From Agreia sp. VKM Ac-1783 (GTDB taxonomy: Bacteria > Actinomycetota > Actinomycetes > Actinomycetales > Microbacteriaceae), in NCBI RefSeq assembly GCF_900177765.1, contig NZ_FXWI01000003.1:744001-808000 (forward strand): a stretch of 64,000 bases of DNA. Reading direction: 5' to 3'. The position numbers and the translations under genes were made by a program. How positions within the stretch are numbered: position 1 is the first letter of the stretch; every line of letters begins with the position of its first letter. The notes under the pieces were generated by a model. The model was given only the letters and a program-made list of their open reading frames with translations. It was not told where the DNA came from and did no database searches. This document shows, one piece after another, positions 1 through 10,264 of the stretch.

Positions 1-27
1 CGAGAAGATCTAGCGTCTGGCGTCGGC

Positions 28-843
28 TCAGAGCCGAGCGGTCTTCCTCGTCGCAGACCTGAGTGCGCGGTCGCGGGGCAGCTGGCGAAGCGCGCGCGGC
101 ACCCGCGGATACACGACGCGCGTGATCGCCATGAGGCAGGTGAAGAGGCGCTGCCGCCCCGGCGACCAGGGCAGTCGGAACGCCGCCCGAACCGACTCGG
201 GCAGAAGCCCTGCCGTGACCAGGCGGGCGACGGGCATCGCAGCTCTGAGCCAGAGCGGGCCCGCGACCGGGTGGAGCAAGGCATCGGCGACCCGCCTTGT
301 CGTCTCGTCGGTATTCAGGGTCTCGAGCTCACGTGAGAAGTACGCGCGAAAGGCAGCCCTGTCTGCGGGCCACATCTCTCGGGGAACCTGGAGCGCGGTT
401 CCGAGCACCGCGTAGTCCTGATAGATCTGTTCGGCCGACGCTTCATCGAGGACCCCGTAGACGCGTTCGTGCATGTCGATCGCCGAATCGTAGAGCGTGG
501 CCGCAACCCACAGCTGCAGTCGCGGGTCGAAAGCGGAGTACGACGGGCCGGATGCGTCTGCCGCTCGGCGCACCGGTGCGTGCGCACGAGAGACAGAGCG
601 GACGACAGCATCGACCTGCTCCGGGTCGCCGTAGACGACGGTGTAGACGTAGTCGAGAGTTCGCACGAGTCGATCGAGTGGACGTGCGGCGAAGTCGCTG
701 TGTTCTGCGACCCCGTGCCCGACACCCGGATTCGCGATCTGCAGCAGGATGGCGCGGCCCCCAGCGCCGATGAGGGCGGACTCCGCGGCGATGTCGCGGA
801 TGCCCAGCGAGCCGAATCGCGCGGGTGGCGGCCTGCGAGCCAT
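28..843 (-). CDS. MpaB/DUF2236-family oxygenase-like protein
   Basis: A 271-residue protein of the DUF2236/MpaB family. Members include latex-clearing-type and tyrosinase-maturation-associated haem or oxygenase-like proteins; most bacterial members have no known substrate. The N-terminal half carries the family-type stretch with GRAILLQIANPGVGHGVAEH (about residues 28-47) followed by HSDF and an Arg/Asp-rich helix. No signal peptide or membrane anchor is obvious, so a cytosolic protein is expected. ATG at 843 is preceded by AAGGA at a normal distance. The wall-anchored-protein gene lies just upstream on the same strand (61-base gap), but the two look functionally unrelated. Family call is good; the reaction is unknown. 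Confidence 0.8.
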   Translation of the reverse strand: MARRPPPARFGSLGIRDIAAESALIGAGGRAILLQIANPGVGHGVAEHSDFAARPLDRLVRTLDYVYTVVYGDPEQVDAVVRSVSRAHAPVRRAADASGPSYSAFDPRLQLWVAATLYDSAIDMHERVYGVLDEASAEQIYQDYAVLGTALQVPREMWPADRAAFRAYFSRELETLNTDETTRRVADALLHPVAGPLWLRAAMPVARLVTAGLLPESVRAAFRLPWSPGRQRLFTCLMAITRVVYPRVPRALRQLPRDRALRSATRKTARL

Positions 844-903
844 GGGGTTCCTTACCTCTCGGGCATCGGATGCGACGCGCGTTCGGAGAGGAACCCCGAC
901 GAC

Positions 904-2460
904 TCAGTCTGTTGTCGGCTGCATGACACCCACGCTCAGCCGACGACGCCACAGTACTCCGACACCGATGAGGGTTCCCAGCGCAAGCGCCGCTCCGGAT
1001 ACCAGCAACAGGACGCCGGTGCCGGTGGTTCCGGTCTCCGCGAGTACGGGCGCTGCGGCCGGCGCCGCGGGCACCGCGGGGATCTCCGGGGTCGGCGGCG
1101 GAGCGACAAAGGTCACCTCGCTTGCCGTGCCGAAAGCGGACTGCCACGGCAGCATCCTGGTTCCGCCCTGATCGACCGGCGTCCGAGATGGGCTGATGCG
1201 TTCGACCCACACGAAGTAGCCGCTGCTCGGGAGAACGCAGTCGGGTGTTCTATAGGTGCCGGGGCCGGTCTCGATGCGCACCTCGACGGTGCAGACCACA
1301 GGGGCGCCGGCCGGCGGTTCGGCCGCGGGCTCGATCGGGTCACTGAACGGGCCGAGAAGCGAACTCTCGACCACGACGGGAATGGGCAGCATGCCGTTCT
1401 CGTCGACAGCAGGGACGGCGCCTGAGGCCGGGGGAGTCGCCGGGCGGTACACGCCCCAGCCAGGCAGCAGATCCTCGCGGCTCTCGTCGACCAGTGCAGA
1501 GACGACGAGCTCATCGCTGATCGCTTCACCGGCGGCGGCCGTCGCCGCGCTTGTCTTCGTGTTCACAATGGGCTGGAACTTCTTGGTCGACGGAACAGTG
1601 GAGGTGACCGTTGCGCTGCCAGAGGCTGAGCCCGGGCGGGCGACGAGCACCTGCTGAACGTCGTCACCGGCATTTCCCGCAATGAAACCGGAGCCGTAGG
1701 GGAGATCGGTGTAGCGCACCGCGGCGACGATCGACGCGGTCGGGTCGGTTCCCGTGGTCGTGATGGACACGGTCTCTCCGTTCGAGATCGTGCGTTCGGC
1801 CTTCCCGTCATCGAAAACAGCGCCGGAGAGACTCATCGTGCCCGAGTGGCTGCCGGGCGTCAGGACAGTAGGCCCGGTTGCCAGGAAGTCGACCGTCAAA
1901 CCGCTGGTGACGGTCATGCGGCCGTCGCTGTCGGCCGCTGTCAGCGCGACAGAACCTGTGACAGACCGCGACGCACCCGACGGCGCGTCTGCTGTGGCAA
2001 GAAGCTGAGTGCTCCTATCGAGGACAGCCTGCCCGGAGGCCCCCGCACGCTGGGCGTAGTACTCGGGGCTGTGGCCGTCGAGCCCGGAGATTCGCCAGGT
2101 CGCGAGCTGCCCGGCCGCGGCCTCCGTGGGATCGGTCGACGGTGCGGCCGTGCGTGACAGATAGGCGAGGCGCGCGAGATCGTCTGGGGAGAATCGGCCC
2201 AGCGCGCTGGCATCGACGAACTGGTAGTCGTGCCCCGTGGGTGCCTTCTTGCCCACCTCGAGGCAGAAGACGAGCGAGCCGTCGTCGAGTCGGTACGAGC
2301 CGATCCAGGAGAAGCCGTTCTCGGCGAGATAGCCGATTCCGTGACCTGTGGAAATGGCCGCGGTCGCGGGAGGGGCGCCCGCGAGGAGGAGTCCGAGGGT
2401 CGTCGCGACCGTGGTGAGTGCGGTGAGTATGGCGGCGGACCGCCGGCGTGATCGTGTCAT
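904..2460 (-). CDS. Secreted sortase-anchored protein with probable internal thioester domain
   Basis: A 518-residue surface protein. Residues 1-36 form a signal peptide (Arg-rich start, hydrophobic core, ATAA-type cleavage). The next ~100 residues resemble actinobacterial thioester (TQXA-like) domains: Cys66 in SLVFCLEVG and Gln118 in AAAGQLATW are where the Cys-Gln thioester partners lie. A long beta-rich, Thr/Ser-rich region follows. The end has LAETG, a hydrophobic helix and WRRR, a classic wall-sorting signal of the LAXTG type used by class E sortases. The ATG at 2460 was preferred to one 32 codons upstream because it begins the signal peptide. Thioester domains in Gram-positive adhesins bind host or surface amines covalently; that role here is inferred. 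No sortase gene is in the window. Confidence 0.75.
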   Translation of the reverse strand: MTRSRRRSAAILTALTTVATTLGLLLAGAPPATAAISTGHGIGYLAENGFSWIGSYRLDDGSLVFCLEVGKKAPTGHDYQFVDASALGRFSPDDLARLAYLSRTAAPSTDPTEAAAGQLATWRISGLDGHSPEYYAQRAGASGQAVLDRSTQLLATADAPSGASRSVTGSVALTAADSDGRMTVTSGLTVDFLATGPTVLTPGSHSGTMSLSGAVFDDGKAERTISNGETVSITTTGTDPTASIVAAVRYTDLPYGSGFIAGNAGDDVQQVLVARPGSASGSATVTSTVPSTKKFQPIVNTKTSAATAAAGEAISDELVVSALVDESREDLLPGWGVYRPATPPASGAVPAVDENGMLPIPVVVESSLLGPFSDPIEPAAEPPAGAPVVCTVEVRIETGPGTYRTPDCVLPSSGYFVWVERISPSRTPVDQGGTRMLPWQSAFGTASEVTFVAPPPTPEIPAVPAAPAAAPVLAETGTTGTGVLLLVSGAALALGTLIGVGVLWRRRLSVGVMQPTTD

Positions 2461-2711
2461 GCCGATTACCCTCGTTGCTCGGCTCGAAGCCGTGGGCCCC
2501 GTGTCCGGTCTCGGTGGAATACGCCCTCGAGGACAGAGCTGTGGAGGACGGGGCATCGACCGAACCTCGCATGGTGCCCACTTCTTCGGGCGGTAAGGTG
2601 GCAGACGGCGAAAGTCTGCGGCGGAGCAGCCAAATCTGTCAGCCGCAGCTCGCAGGAGTACTCAGGAGCCGAGCACAAACCCCCGTGCCGGCTGAGACCT
2701 AAGCGGATTGG

Positions 2712-3881
2712 ATGAGCGTGGATCTGTTCGAATACCAGGCACGAGACCTGTTTGAAAGCTATGGGGTCCCGGTTCTTCCGGGAATCGTGGCAGACACCCC
2801 GGAAGAAGTGCGTGCCGCTGCTGAGAAGCTCGGTGGCGTGACCGTGGTCAAGGCGCAGGTCAAGGTCGGCGGCCGCGGCAAGGCCGGCGGTGTCAAGGTC
2901 GCTAAAGACCCACAGGCCGCGTTCGAAGCGGCGCAGTCGATTCTGGGACTCGACATCAAGGGCCACGAGGTCAAGCGGGTCATGGTCGCGGGCGGCGCGC
3001 GCATCGCTGAGGAGTTCTACTTCTCCGTGCTCCTCGACCGGGCCAACCGGTCGTACCTCTCCCTCACCAGCTACGAGGGCGGCATGGAGATCGAGCAGCT
3101 CGCTGTCGAGCGTCCCGAAGCCCTGGCGCGCATCGAGGTCGACCCGATCGCGGGAATCGATCTCGAGACGGCCAAGTCGATCGCGGTCGCTGCCAAGTTC
3201 CCCGCCGAGCTGGTCGACAAAGTCGCTCCGGTCTTCGTGAAGCTCTGGGATGTCTACACCGGCGAGGACGCCACTCTGGTCGAGGTGAACCCGCTCGTGC
3301 TCACCGAAGAGGGCGACATCATCGCCCTCGACGGCAAGGTGACGCTCGACGAGAACGCCGGATTCCGGCACCCGAATCACGAGGCGCTGGAAGACAAGGA
3401 TGCGGCCGACCCGCTCGAGGCCAAGGCCAAAGCTGCCGACCTCAACTACGTCAAGCTCGACGGAGAGGTGGGAATCATCGGCAACGGTGCCGGTCTCGTG
3501 ATGTCGACCCTCGACGTCGTCTCCTATGCGGGAGAGAAGTACAACGGCGTGAAGCCGGCCAACTTCCTCGACATCGGCGGTGGAGCCTCCGCAGCTGTCA
3601 TGGCGGCGGGCCTCGACGTCATCCTCGGCGACGCTCAGGTGAAGAGCGTCTTCGTCAACGTCTTCGGCGGCATCACCGCGTGCGACGCCGTCGCCAACGG
3701 AATCATCGGTGCGCTCGAGGTGCTCGGCGATACAGCCACGAAGCCCCTCGTCGTTCGTCTCGACGGCAACAAGGTCGACGAAGGCCGTGCGATTCTCGCG
3801 GCAGCCAATCACCCGCTCGTCACTCTGGCGACCACCATGGACGAGGGCGCCGACAAGGCCGCCGAACTCGCCTCCCTCTGA
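2712..3881 (+). CDS. sucC: Succinyl-CoA synthetase (ADP-forming) beta subunit
   Basis: SucC, 389 residues, the usual length. With SucD it interconverts succinyl-CoA and succinate with substrate-level phosphorylation in the TCA cycle. The N-terminus ([14 protein letters not shown]) and the ATP-grasp region are typical, with [16 protein letters not shown] at about residues 47-62. The C-terminal half has the CoA-ligase domain with NFLDIGGGA and [12 protein letters not shown]. sucD follows after 34 bases, so the two form one transcription unit. The roughly 250 bases upstream hold no gene and should contain the promoter; TAAGGT at 2594-2599 is a possible -10. Confidence 0.98.
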   Translation: MSVDLFEYQARDLFESYGVPVLPGIVADTPEEVRAAAEKLGGVTVVKAQVKVGGRGKAGGVKVAKDPQAAFEAAQSILGLDIKGHEVKRVMVAGGARIAEEFYFSVLLDRANRSYLSLTSYEGGMEIEQLAVERPEALARIEVDPIAGIDLETAKSIAVAAKFPAELVDKVAPVFVKLWDVYTGEDATLVEVNPLVLTEEGDIIALDGKVTLDENAGFRHPNHEALEDKDAADPLEAKAKAADLNYVKLDGEVGIIGNGAGLVMSTLDVVSYAGEKYNGVKPANFLDIGGGASAAVMAAGLDVILGDAQVKSVFVNVFGGITACDAVANGIIGALEVLGDTATKPLVVRLDGNKVDEGRAILAAANHPLVTLATTMDEGADKAAELASL

Positions 3882-3915
3882 CGATTCCTCGCGAGAAGTA
3901 AGGACCACAACAAGA

Positions 3916-4803
3916 ATGTCGATTTTCCTCAACAAGGATTCCAAGGTCATCGTGCAGGGAATCACCGGCGGAGAGGGCACCAAGCACACCGCCCTGATGC
4001 TGGCTGCCGGTACCCAGATCGTGGGCGGAGTGAACGCTCGCAAGGCAGGAACCACCGTCACCCACGGCGATCTCGAACTGCCGGTCTTCGGCACAGTCTC
4101 CGAGGCCATCTCCACGACCGGAGCCGATGTCTCCATCGCCTTCGTCCCTCCCGCGTTCGCGAAGGACGCGATCATCGAGGCGATCGATGCGGAGATCCCG
4201 TTGCTCGTCGTCATCACCGAGGGCATCCCCGTGCAAGACGCGGCCGAGGCGTGGGCGTACGCCAAGCAGAAGGGCAACAAGACGCGAATCATCGGTCCGA
4301 ACTGCCCCGGCATCATCACGCCCGGCGAGTCGCTCGTCGGCATCACCCCGGCGAACATCACGGGCAAGGGGCCTATCGGTCTCGTGTCCAAGTCGGGAAC
4401 CCTGACGTACCAGATGATGTTCGAACTGCGTGACCTCGGCTTCTCCACGGCCATCGGCATCGGCGGAGACCCCATCATCGGCACCACGCACATTGATGCG
4501 CTCGCGGCATTCGAGGCCGATCCCGAGACGAAGGCGATCGTGATGATCGGTGAGATCGGCGGAGACGCGGAGGAGCGCGCCGCAGAGTTCATCAAGGCTC
4601 ACGTCACGAAGCCCGTCGTGGGCTACGTGGCCGGTTTCACCGCGCCCGAGGGCAAGACCATGGGCCACGCCGGCGCCATCGTCTCCGGCAGCGCGGGAAC
4701 CGCTCAGGCCAAGAAAGAGGCCCTCGAGGCCGCCGGCGTGCGTGTCGGCAAGACGCCGAGTGAGACCGCTGCGCTTCTTCGTGAGGTCTACGCGGCTCTC
4801 TGA
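3916..4803 (+). CDS. sucD: Succinyl-CoA synthetase (ADP-forming) alpha subunit
   Basis: SucD, 295 residues, full length. It has the N-terminal CoA-binding Rossmann fold ([15 protein letters not shown], residues 11-25) and the phospho-histidine loop GHAGAIVSG with His251 as the transiently phosphorylated residue. The ATG at 3916 gives the canonical [15 protein letters not shown] start; the reading frame is open further upstream but that extension has no family resemblance. It is paired with sucC and closed by a strong terminator just downstream. Confidence 0.98.
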   Translation: MSIFLNKDSKVIVQGITGGEGTKHTALMLAAGTQIVGGVNARKAGTTVTHGDLELPVFGTVSEAISTTGADVSIAFVPPAFAKDAIIEAIDAEIPLLVVITEGIPVQDAAEAWAYAKQKGNKTRIIGPNCPGIITPGESLVGITPANITGKGPIGLVSKSGTLTYQMMFELRDLGFSTAIGIGGDPIIGTTHIDALAAFEADPETKAIVMIGEIGGDAEERAAEFIKAHVTKPVVGYVAGFTAPEGKTMGHAGAIVSGSAGTAQAKKEALEAAGVRVGKTPSETAALLREVYAAL

Positions 4804-4819
4804 TTCACTGCACCACCTG

Positions 4820-4861
4820 CGGCGGGCATCCTCTTCTCTAAAATGAGGGTGCCCGCCGTTT
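4820..4861 (+). terminator. Rho-independent-type terminator after sucCD
   Basis: A 14-base arm at 4820-4833 pairs with 4845-4858 (one G.T pair) around an AT-rich loop and is followed by TTT. It lies 17 bases after the sucD stop and just before the next gene's ribosome-binding site. Confidence 0.85.
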
Positions 4862-4896
4862 GTTCGTGCCGTGCGCACGGGGAGGAAGGAGTGTCG

Positions 4897-5436
4897 ATGT
4901 CGGAGTCTCTGTCGGCAAGCCCGGCCGACCAGCCGATGGTGCAGTCGAGCCGGTGGCAACGCATCCGGCATTCGTTGGTCACACCCGAGCTGATCTATGG
5001 AACGATCATCAGTTCTGCCGTCATCGCGGTCGCCGACGACGACGATGACGACTTCGACGTGTTCGTCGTCACGGTCGTGAGCATGATCGTGTTCTGGGCT
5101 GCGCACGTCTTCGCTACCGCCGTGGCGAACCACGGCCTCCGCAACGGCAAGATCATGGGCATCGGCCAGGCGTTTCGCTACGGAGTGCATCATTCTCAGG
5201 GCCTGCTCTACGCGTCGATCGTTCCCCTCGCCTTCCTCATCCTCGGTGCCACGGGGCTTCTCGACGAAGACGCTGCGTACTTCTTCGCCCTGCTCGTCGG
5301 CACCGTCTTGCTTGGAGTTCTGGGTTGGCTGGCCTTCGCAGACAGGGGGAGTCGGTGGCCGGCGCGGCTGCTCGGCGGCATCGGAACGGCGCTGTTCGGA
5401 CTGGTCATCATCGTGTTCAAGACCGTCCTCCACTAG
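4897..5436 (+). CDS. Small multi-pass membrane protein of unknown function
   Basis: A 179-residue protein with about four hydrophobic segments (near residues 30-46, 54-78, 105-125 and 130-178). Six consecutive aspartates (residues 47-52) sit between the first two helices. The ATG at 4897 is chosen because GGAGGAAGGA at 4881-4890 is correctly spaced for it; a GTG at 4891 directly abuts the Shine-Dalgarno and is less likely. It lies between the sucCD terminator and the perM-like gene. I do not recognise a named family, and function is unknown. Confidence 0.75.
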   Translation: MSESLSASPADQPMVQSSRWQRIRHSLVTPELIYGTIISSAVIAVADDDDDDFDVFVVTVVSMIVFWAAHVFATAVANHGLRNGKIMGIGQAFRYGVHHSQGLLYASIVPLAFLILGATGLLDEDAAYFFALLVGTVLLGVLGWLAFADRGSRWPARLLGGIGTALFGLVIIVFKTVLH

Positions 5437-5488
5437 AGCGGCGGGGTGAGGTGTCGACTCAGCCGACACGGGGTACGCTCGGCACGGC

Positions 5489-6811
5489 ATGAATCGACCA
5501 TTTACCGCATTCCTCGCGTTCCTCGACGCGCTCCTCGTCGGAGCCATCGGCCTCGGAATCCTCCTGATTCCCCTGACCATCCTCTGGTTGACCCAGTTCG
5601 AGCTCGCGGTCGACTACGGCGCATTCTGGCGCGTCGCGGCCAACTTCTGGCTGCTCGGAAACGGCGTCGACCTGCTCGTCACCATCGATCCGACGCTCGC
5701 GCTGCAACTCGCTCTTCAGGGCGCCGGCGTGCCCTTCGAGATCGGCTTCGCTCCTCTGGGTGTCGCCGTGTTGACTGTGCTCCTGGGTTGGCGATCGGGT
5801 CGGCGTCTCGCCGACTCGGATCACCGCCTGATCGGCGCCGCCGTGGGCGTTCTGACCGTCGCCGCGATCGGATGGCTGGTCGCCAGCGGGGCAGGCTCCG
5901 ACAGTGCGCGACCGTCGGTCGTGCAGGCGGTGGTCTTTCCCGCGGCCATCTACGCGATAGGCATGGCGACCAGCCTCTTCACCCGGGCTGACTTCGCACC
6001 CGCCGCCGATCCCGCCGGCCAGGCCGTCGACATCCTGGCCCGTAGCCTTCGGGAGATCGTGGATCGGGTGCCGACGCCCGTTGCGACCGTCGTATCTCTC
6101 GGGGCTCGGGGAGGCGCCATGGCGGTCGCCGGAATCACCGCTGTCGCCGGGCTTCTGGTCTTCGTGCTGATTCTGGGGCACTACGGGCAGATCATCTCGC
6201 TCTACGAATCCCTCCAATCGCAGCTCGTGGGTGGAATCGCTCTGACTGTCGGTCAGCTCTCGATCGTGCCGAACATGGTCATCTGGGCCACCTCATGGCT
6301 GCTCGGCCCCGGGTTCGCCCTCGGTTCGGGCAGCGTCGTGTCGCCCCTGGGAACGCAGGTGGGTCTGATTCCTGCGCTGCCTGTTCTCGGTGCCCTGCCT
6401 CAGGGAGCTCCCGTGCTCGGCTATGCCGTGATCGTGGTTCCCGTCGTCGTCGGCTTCGCAGTGGGCGTTCTTCTCAAGCCGCGGCTCACGGCGGGGGGCG
6501 CGGCCGCGTCGCCCGTGGTTCTGGTGCTGTCGGGAATCGTCGTCGGCATCGTCGGCGCCAGCATTCTCGCTCTGCTGGCACTCTGGTCTGGCGGGGCAGC
6601 GGGTCCTGGACGACTCGTCGACATCGGCCCCGACCCGGCCGCCGTATGGCTCTGGTCGGCGCTCGAGCTCGCTCCCAGCGCGGTGCTCGGACTCACCGTA
6701 GGACTCACCCGACGGCTGTTCTCGTCGTCGTCAGGCGGTGTCGGCGCCGGGCGTGCTGCCGAGGGCGACCTCGACCGCACGGGCGCCGAGGCGGATACCA
6801 ATAAACTGTGA
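5489..6811 (+). CDS. perM: PerM-like DUF6350 multi-pass membrane protein
   Basis: A 440-residue, very hydrophobic protein with around nine to ten membrane segments. It fits the actinobacterial DUF6350 family whose mycobacterial member PerM (next to purN) is required for division-complex integrity under stress. The stop TGA shares bases with the GTG start of purN (GTGA, 4-base overlap), so the two are translationally coupled. The position between sucD and purN matches Mycobacterium tuberculosis, which is the main support for the name. A division role here is inference from that relative. Confidence 0.75.
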   Translation: MNRPFTAFLAFLDALLVGAIGLGILLIPLTILWLTQFELAVDYGAFWRVAANFWLLGNGVDLLVTIDPTLALQLALQGAGVPFEIGFAPLGVAVLTVLLGWRSGRRLADSDHRLIGAAVGVLTVAAIGWLVASGAGSDSARPSVVQAVVFPAAIYAIGMATSLFTRADFAPAADPAGQAVDILARSLREIVDRVPTPVATVVSLGARGGAMAVAGITAVAGLLVFVLILGHYGQIISLYESLQSQLVGGIALTVGQLSIVPNMVIWATSWLLGPGFALGSGSVVSPLGTQVGLIPALPVLGALPQGAPVLGYAVIVVPVVVGFAVGVLLKPRLTAGGAAASPVVLVLSGIVVGIVGASILALLALWSGGAAGPGRLVDIGPDPAAVWLWSALELAPSAVLGLTVGLTRRLFSSSSGGVGAGRAAEGDLDRTGAEADTNKL

Positions 6812-7407
6812 CGGTGCTGTCGCTGGTCGTACTCATCTCCGGCGGAGGATCCAACCTCCGCGCCCTTCTCGACGCTCAGTCCGACGCGGAATTCCCGGCG
6901 CGGATCGTCGCGGTCGGGGCTGACAACGACGCCGCAGGCCTGAGTCACGCCGAGGAGTTCGGAGTCCCCACCTTCACGGTGCCACCGACGTCGTTCGAGT
7001 CGCGCGCCGCGTGGGGAGACGAGCTTCTCGAACAGATAGAGGTGTGGAGCCCCGACCTGGTCGTCTGCGCGGGCTTCATGCGCATCCTTCCCCCTCGCGT
7101 CGTCTCCGCCCTCTCTCCCTTTCTCATCAACACGCATCCGGCGCTCCTGCCCGCGTTCCCGGGTGCCCATGCCGTGCGAGACGCCCTGGCGGCGGGCGTC
7201 GCCCAGACCGGCGTCACCGTGCACATCGTCGACGAAGGCGTCGACACAGGTCCGGTCATCGTGCAAGAGGCCGTGGCGATCGAGCCCGGCGACACCGAAT
7301 CAGAACTACACGAACGAATCAAGACGATCGAGCGTCGCCTGCTGACCCAGGCCGTGCTCGATATCGCGAACAGCAGAGTCAACCTCAGGGAGCTAGCCAC
7401 AGCATGA
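6808..7407 (+). CDS. purN: Phosphoribosylglycinamide formyltransferase (GAR transformylase)
   Basis: PurN, 199 residues. It transfers the formyl group of 10-formyl-THF to GAR in purine synthesis. The GGGSN loop is at residues 12-16. The catalytic triad is visible as Asn108 in [10 protein letters not shown], His110 and Asp146 in GVDTGPVI, with His139 in TVHIVDEG. The start is GTG at 6808, overlapping the upstream membrane gene, and the stop overlaps the ATG of purH (ATGA). This is tight coupling with purH, the last steps of the same pathway. Confidence 0.97.
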   Translation: MTVLSLVVLISGGGSNLRALLDAQSDAEFPARIVAVGADNDAAGLSHAEEFGVPTFTVPPTSFESRAAWGDELLEQIEVWSPDLVVCAGFMRILPPRVVSALSPFLINTHPALLPAFPGAHAVRDALAAGVAQTGVTVHIVDEGVDTGPVIVQEAVAIEPGDTESELHERIKTIERRLLTQAVLDIANSRVNLRELATA

Positions 7408-9011
7408 GCGGTCCAATCCACGATCCGAACCTCTACACCCACCGCGATGTCGTGCGCATCGAGCGCGCGCTGATCTCGGTGAGTGACAAGACCGGGCTTC
7501 TCGAGCTTGCAGCGGCCCTCGCCGATTCCGGGGTCGAGATCGTGTCGACGGGCTCGACCGCGAAGACGATCGCCGACGCAGGCTTCCCCGTCACTGAGGT
7601 GAGCCAGGTCACGGGCTTCCCCGAGTCTCTCGACGGCCGCGTCAAGACGCTGCACCCCGCCGTGCATGCCGGCATCCTCGCCGATCTCCGCCTCGACTCG
7701 CACAAGGCGCAACTCGACGAGCTCGGCATCCGCGCTTTCCAGCTCGTCGTGGTGAACCTGTACCCGTTCCGCGAAACGGTGGCCTCGGGAGCCGAGAGCT
7801 CCGCCGTGATCGAGCAGATCGACATCGGAGGCCCCGCCCTCGTGCGCGCGTCGGCCAAGAACCACGCGAATGTCGCGATCGCCGTGTCGCCGTCGAGTTA
7901 CGCCGGCATCATCGAAGCGCTGCCCGCCGGAACCACGTTCGAGACCCGTCGGGCCCTCGCCGCTGAGGCGTTCGCCCATACAGCCGCCTACGACACCGCC
8001 GTGGCCGCGTGGTTCGCCGACGAGGCGACGGATGGCGAAGCTGGCGCCGCGGCCGGTCTCGGCGACGCCGTCACGATCGAGGGCACCCGGTCGGCCACCC
8101 TGCGCTACGGCGAGAACTCACACCAGCCGGCCGCGCTCTACGTTCGTGACAACGGCGAGGGCATCGCCCAGGCGACCCAGCTGCACGGCAAGGAGATGTC
8201 GTACAACAACTACGTCGACGCCGATGCTGCTGTGCGCGCGGCCTTCGACTTCTCAGAACCCGCCGTGGCCATCATCAAGCACGCGAACCCCTGCGGCATC
8301 GCTGTTGCGCAGCCGGCCGACGCCGACGCGATCGCGGGCGCTCATGCCCGGGCTCACGCCTGCGACCCCGTCTCTGCGTTCGGTGGTGTGATCGCGGCCA
8401 ACCGCACGGTGACGCGAGCCATGGCCGAGGGCGTCGCCGAGATCTTCACCGAGGTTCTCGTGGCCCCCGACTTCGAGCCCGAGGCGCTCGAGATCCTGCA
8501 GATCAAGAAGAACCTGCGTCTGCTGAAGCTTCCCGCGGGGTTCCACCGCGACGAGACGGAGATCCGCCAGATCAGCGGTGGATTCCTCGCCCAGAAGCCC
8601 GACGGATTCGATGGCTTCAGCTCGGTGAAGTGGCAGCGGGTCGCCGGCAAGCACGTCGACGACGCCACGCTGGCCGATCTCGAGTTCGCCTGGAAGGCGT
8701 GCCGCTCGGTCAAGTCCAATGCGATCCTGCTCGCATCCGACGGCGCATCCGTCGGTGTCGGAATGGGGCAGGTCAACCGGGTCGACTCGTGCCACCTGGC
8801 CGTGACGCGCGCGGGCGACCGTGCCGCAGGATCGGTCGCGGCATCCGACGCCTTCTTCCCCTTCGCCGACGGGCTGCAGGTTCTCATCGACGCGGGCGTG
8901 AAGGCGGTCGTTCAGCCGGGTGGTTCTGTTCGTGACGCCGAGGTCATCGAGGCCGCGCAGGCGGCGGGCGTCACGATGTACTTCACAGGAGAACGCCACT
9001 TCTTCCACTAG
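7404..9011 (+). CDS. purH: Bifunctional AICAR formyltransferase / IMP cyclohydrolase
   Basis: PurH, 535 residues, full length. The N-terminal ~200 residues are the MGS-like IMP cyclohydrolase ([34 protein letters not shown]). The rest is AICAR transformylase with the Lys-His pair in [10 protein letters not shown] and the C-terminal [10 protein letters not shown] ending. The ATG at 7404 gives the recognisable start; the frame is open further upstream inside purN but without resemblance. It overlaps purN by 4 bases. Confidence 0.98.
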   Translation: MSGPIHDPNLYTHRDVVRIERALISVSDKTGLLELAAALADSGVEIVSTGSTAKTIADAGFPVTEVSQVTGFPESLDGRVKTLHPAVHAGILADLRLDSHKAQLDELGIRAFQLVVVNLYPFRETVASGAESSAVIEQIDIGGPALVRASAKNHANVAIAVSPSSYAGIIEALPAGTTFETRRALAAEAFAHTAAYDTAVAAWFADEATDGEAGAAAGLGDAVTIEGTRSATLRYGENSHQPAALYVRDNGEGIAQATQLHGKEMSYNNYVDADAAVRAAFDFSEPAVAIIKHANPCGIAVAQPADADAIAGAHARAHACDPVSAFGGVIAANRTVTRAMAEGVAEIFTEVLVAPDFEPEALEILQIKKNLRLLKLPAGFHRDETEIRQISGGFLAQKPDGFDGFSSVKWQRVAGKHVDDATLADLEFAWKACRSVKSNAILLASDGASVGVGMGQVNRVDSCHLAVTRAGDRAAGSVAASDAFFPFADGLQVLIDAGVKAVVQPGGSVRDAEVIEAAQAAGVTMYFTGERHFFH

Positions 9012-9055
9012 AAACCCTCGACGTGCGTACAGTAACCCGAAGTAAGGTCGCACCC

Positions 9056-10264
9056 ATGCATTTCCTCCGACAGAGACCGGTCATCGCATCCGCGGTGGCG
9101 GCGCTGCTCATCGCTGCGATCACCCACCTCGCCACGATGCTGTCGTTCTTCGTCGGCAGCAACCCGCAGTCGGTCGTGCTGCTGCAGATCAACAACTTCT
9201 TCGTGCCGGCGACTCTCGTCTTGCTCGTGCTCGTCTTCGTGTTCGCCATGGTCAGCCGACTGACGCGCTGGTACACGGCAGCCATCGCCGGCCTCGTGTC
9301 GGGTATTCTCGCGGCCGTCGTGGGCACCGGCATCCAGACCCTGCTGCAGGGAAATGCGCTCGACGGGCGGGTCATCGCCTACGTTCTCAGCACGCTCGGC
9401 AACATCAATCTCATCTTCGTTCTCACCGCCACGGTGGCGACGGCCACGCTGGGCCGTCGGGTGTACTCGGCGCTCAGCCATTCCGAGGTTCCGCCGCGCA
9501 CCGTGTCTGGAACGGTTCTGGTGCGACGGCCCTCCGACAATCTCGCCGAGGGTATCGTGACGCACCTCGAGCGCACCGAGGTCGACGCAGAACTCGCCGA
9601 CGAGCAGTGGGAATCGTACGTCGCCGCTCTGATCGGGGCCGGGTGGAAGCCCGTCGAGGTCGAGCGGGCCGACGGGCTGGCCGACTCGGTGTTCGTCGAG
9701 GACTCTGTCGTGATGTTCGGCCGCCTCGCCGTGCTCGCGAGCCCCGCGGCGCCGACCCGCGTCGCCGAGATCGACGAGGTGGAGAAGAGCGTGCGCTCAC
9801 TCGGTCTCGACGTCACGCGCATCGTTCAGCCCGGCACCCTCGACGGGGGAGACGTGCTGAAGATCGAGAAGCGCGTCTACGTCGGCCGCGGGGGTCGCAC
9901 GAACGCCGAGGGAATCCGGCAGCTCCGGCACATTCTGAGCCCTCTGGGCTACACCGTCATCGCCGTGCCCATCTCGAAGGTGCTGCATCTCAAGAGCGCC
10001 GTGACGGCTCTGCCCGACGGCACGGTCATCGGATATCCGCCGGTGGTCGATGACCCCAAGATCTTCGACCGATTCCTCGCCGTGCCGGAAGAGGCGGGGG
10101 CTCACGTCGTGATCCTCGCCGACGACACGGTGCTGATGTCGTCGGCCGCGCCCGAGTCCGCGCAGCTGATCGAGAGCCTCGGGTACAGGGTGATCGCGGT
10201 CGACATCTCGGAGTTCGAGAAGCTCGAGGCCTGCGTGACCTGCCTGTCGGTGCGCGTGCGCTGA
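9056..10264 (+). CDS. Membrane-anchored dimethylargininase (DDAH) fusion
   Basis: A 402-residue, two-part protein. Residues 1-140 contain four predicted membrane helices (about 10-30, 46-66, 74-92, 112-132). Residues ~150-402 form an amidinotransferase-fold domain like N-omega,N-omega-dimethylarginine dimethylaminohydrolase, which hydrolyses methylated arginines to citrulline. Key residues are present: TLDGGDVLKI, His311 in LHLKSAV and the catalytic Cys396 in the terminal VTCLSVRVR. The ATG at 9056 places the helices at the start. DDAHs are normally soluble, so the membrane module is the unusual part. It stands alone between purH and the exporter genes. Confidence 0.8.
   Translation: MHFLRQRPVIASAVAALLIAAITHLATMLSFFVGSNPQSVVLLQINNFFVPATLVLLVLVFVFAMVSRLTRWYTAAIAGLVSGILAAVVGTGIQTLLQGNALDGRVIAYVLSTLGNINLIFVLTATVATATLGRRVYSALSHSEVPPRTVSGTVLVRRPSDNLAEGIVTHLERTEVDAELADEQWESYVAALIGAGWKPVEVERADGLADSVFVEDSVVMFGRLAVLASPAAPTRVAEIDEVEKSVRSLGLDVTRIVQPGTLDGGDVLKIEKRVYVGRGGRTNAEGIRQLRHILSPLGYTVIAVPISKVLHLKSAVTALPDGTVIGYPPVVDDPKIFDRFLAVPEEAGAHVVILADDTVLMSSAAPESAQLIESLGYRVIAVDISEFEKLEACVTCLSVRVR

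Noticed and set aside
2466-4595. Very long minus-strand open frame opposite sucCD
   Set aside because: Acidic/Arg-Val-Asp-biased text with no domain; it is the typical antisense shadow of GC-rich genes sucC and sucD.
3820-5580. Long minus-strand frame opposite sucD and the next gene
   Set aside because: Low-complexity Asp/Arg/Gly-rich; overlaps three well-supported plus-strand features.
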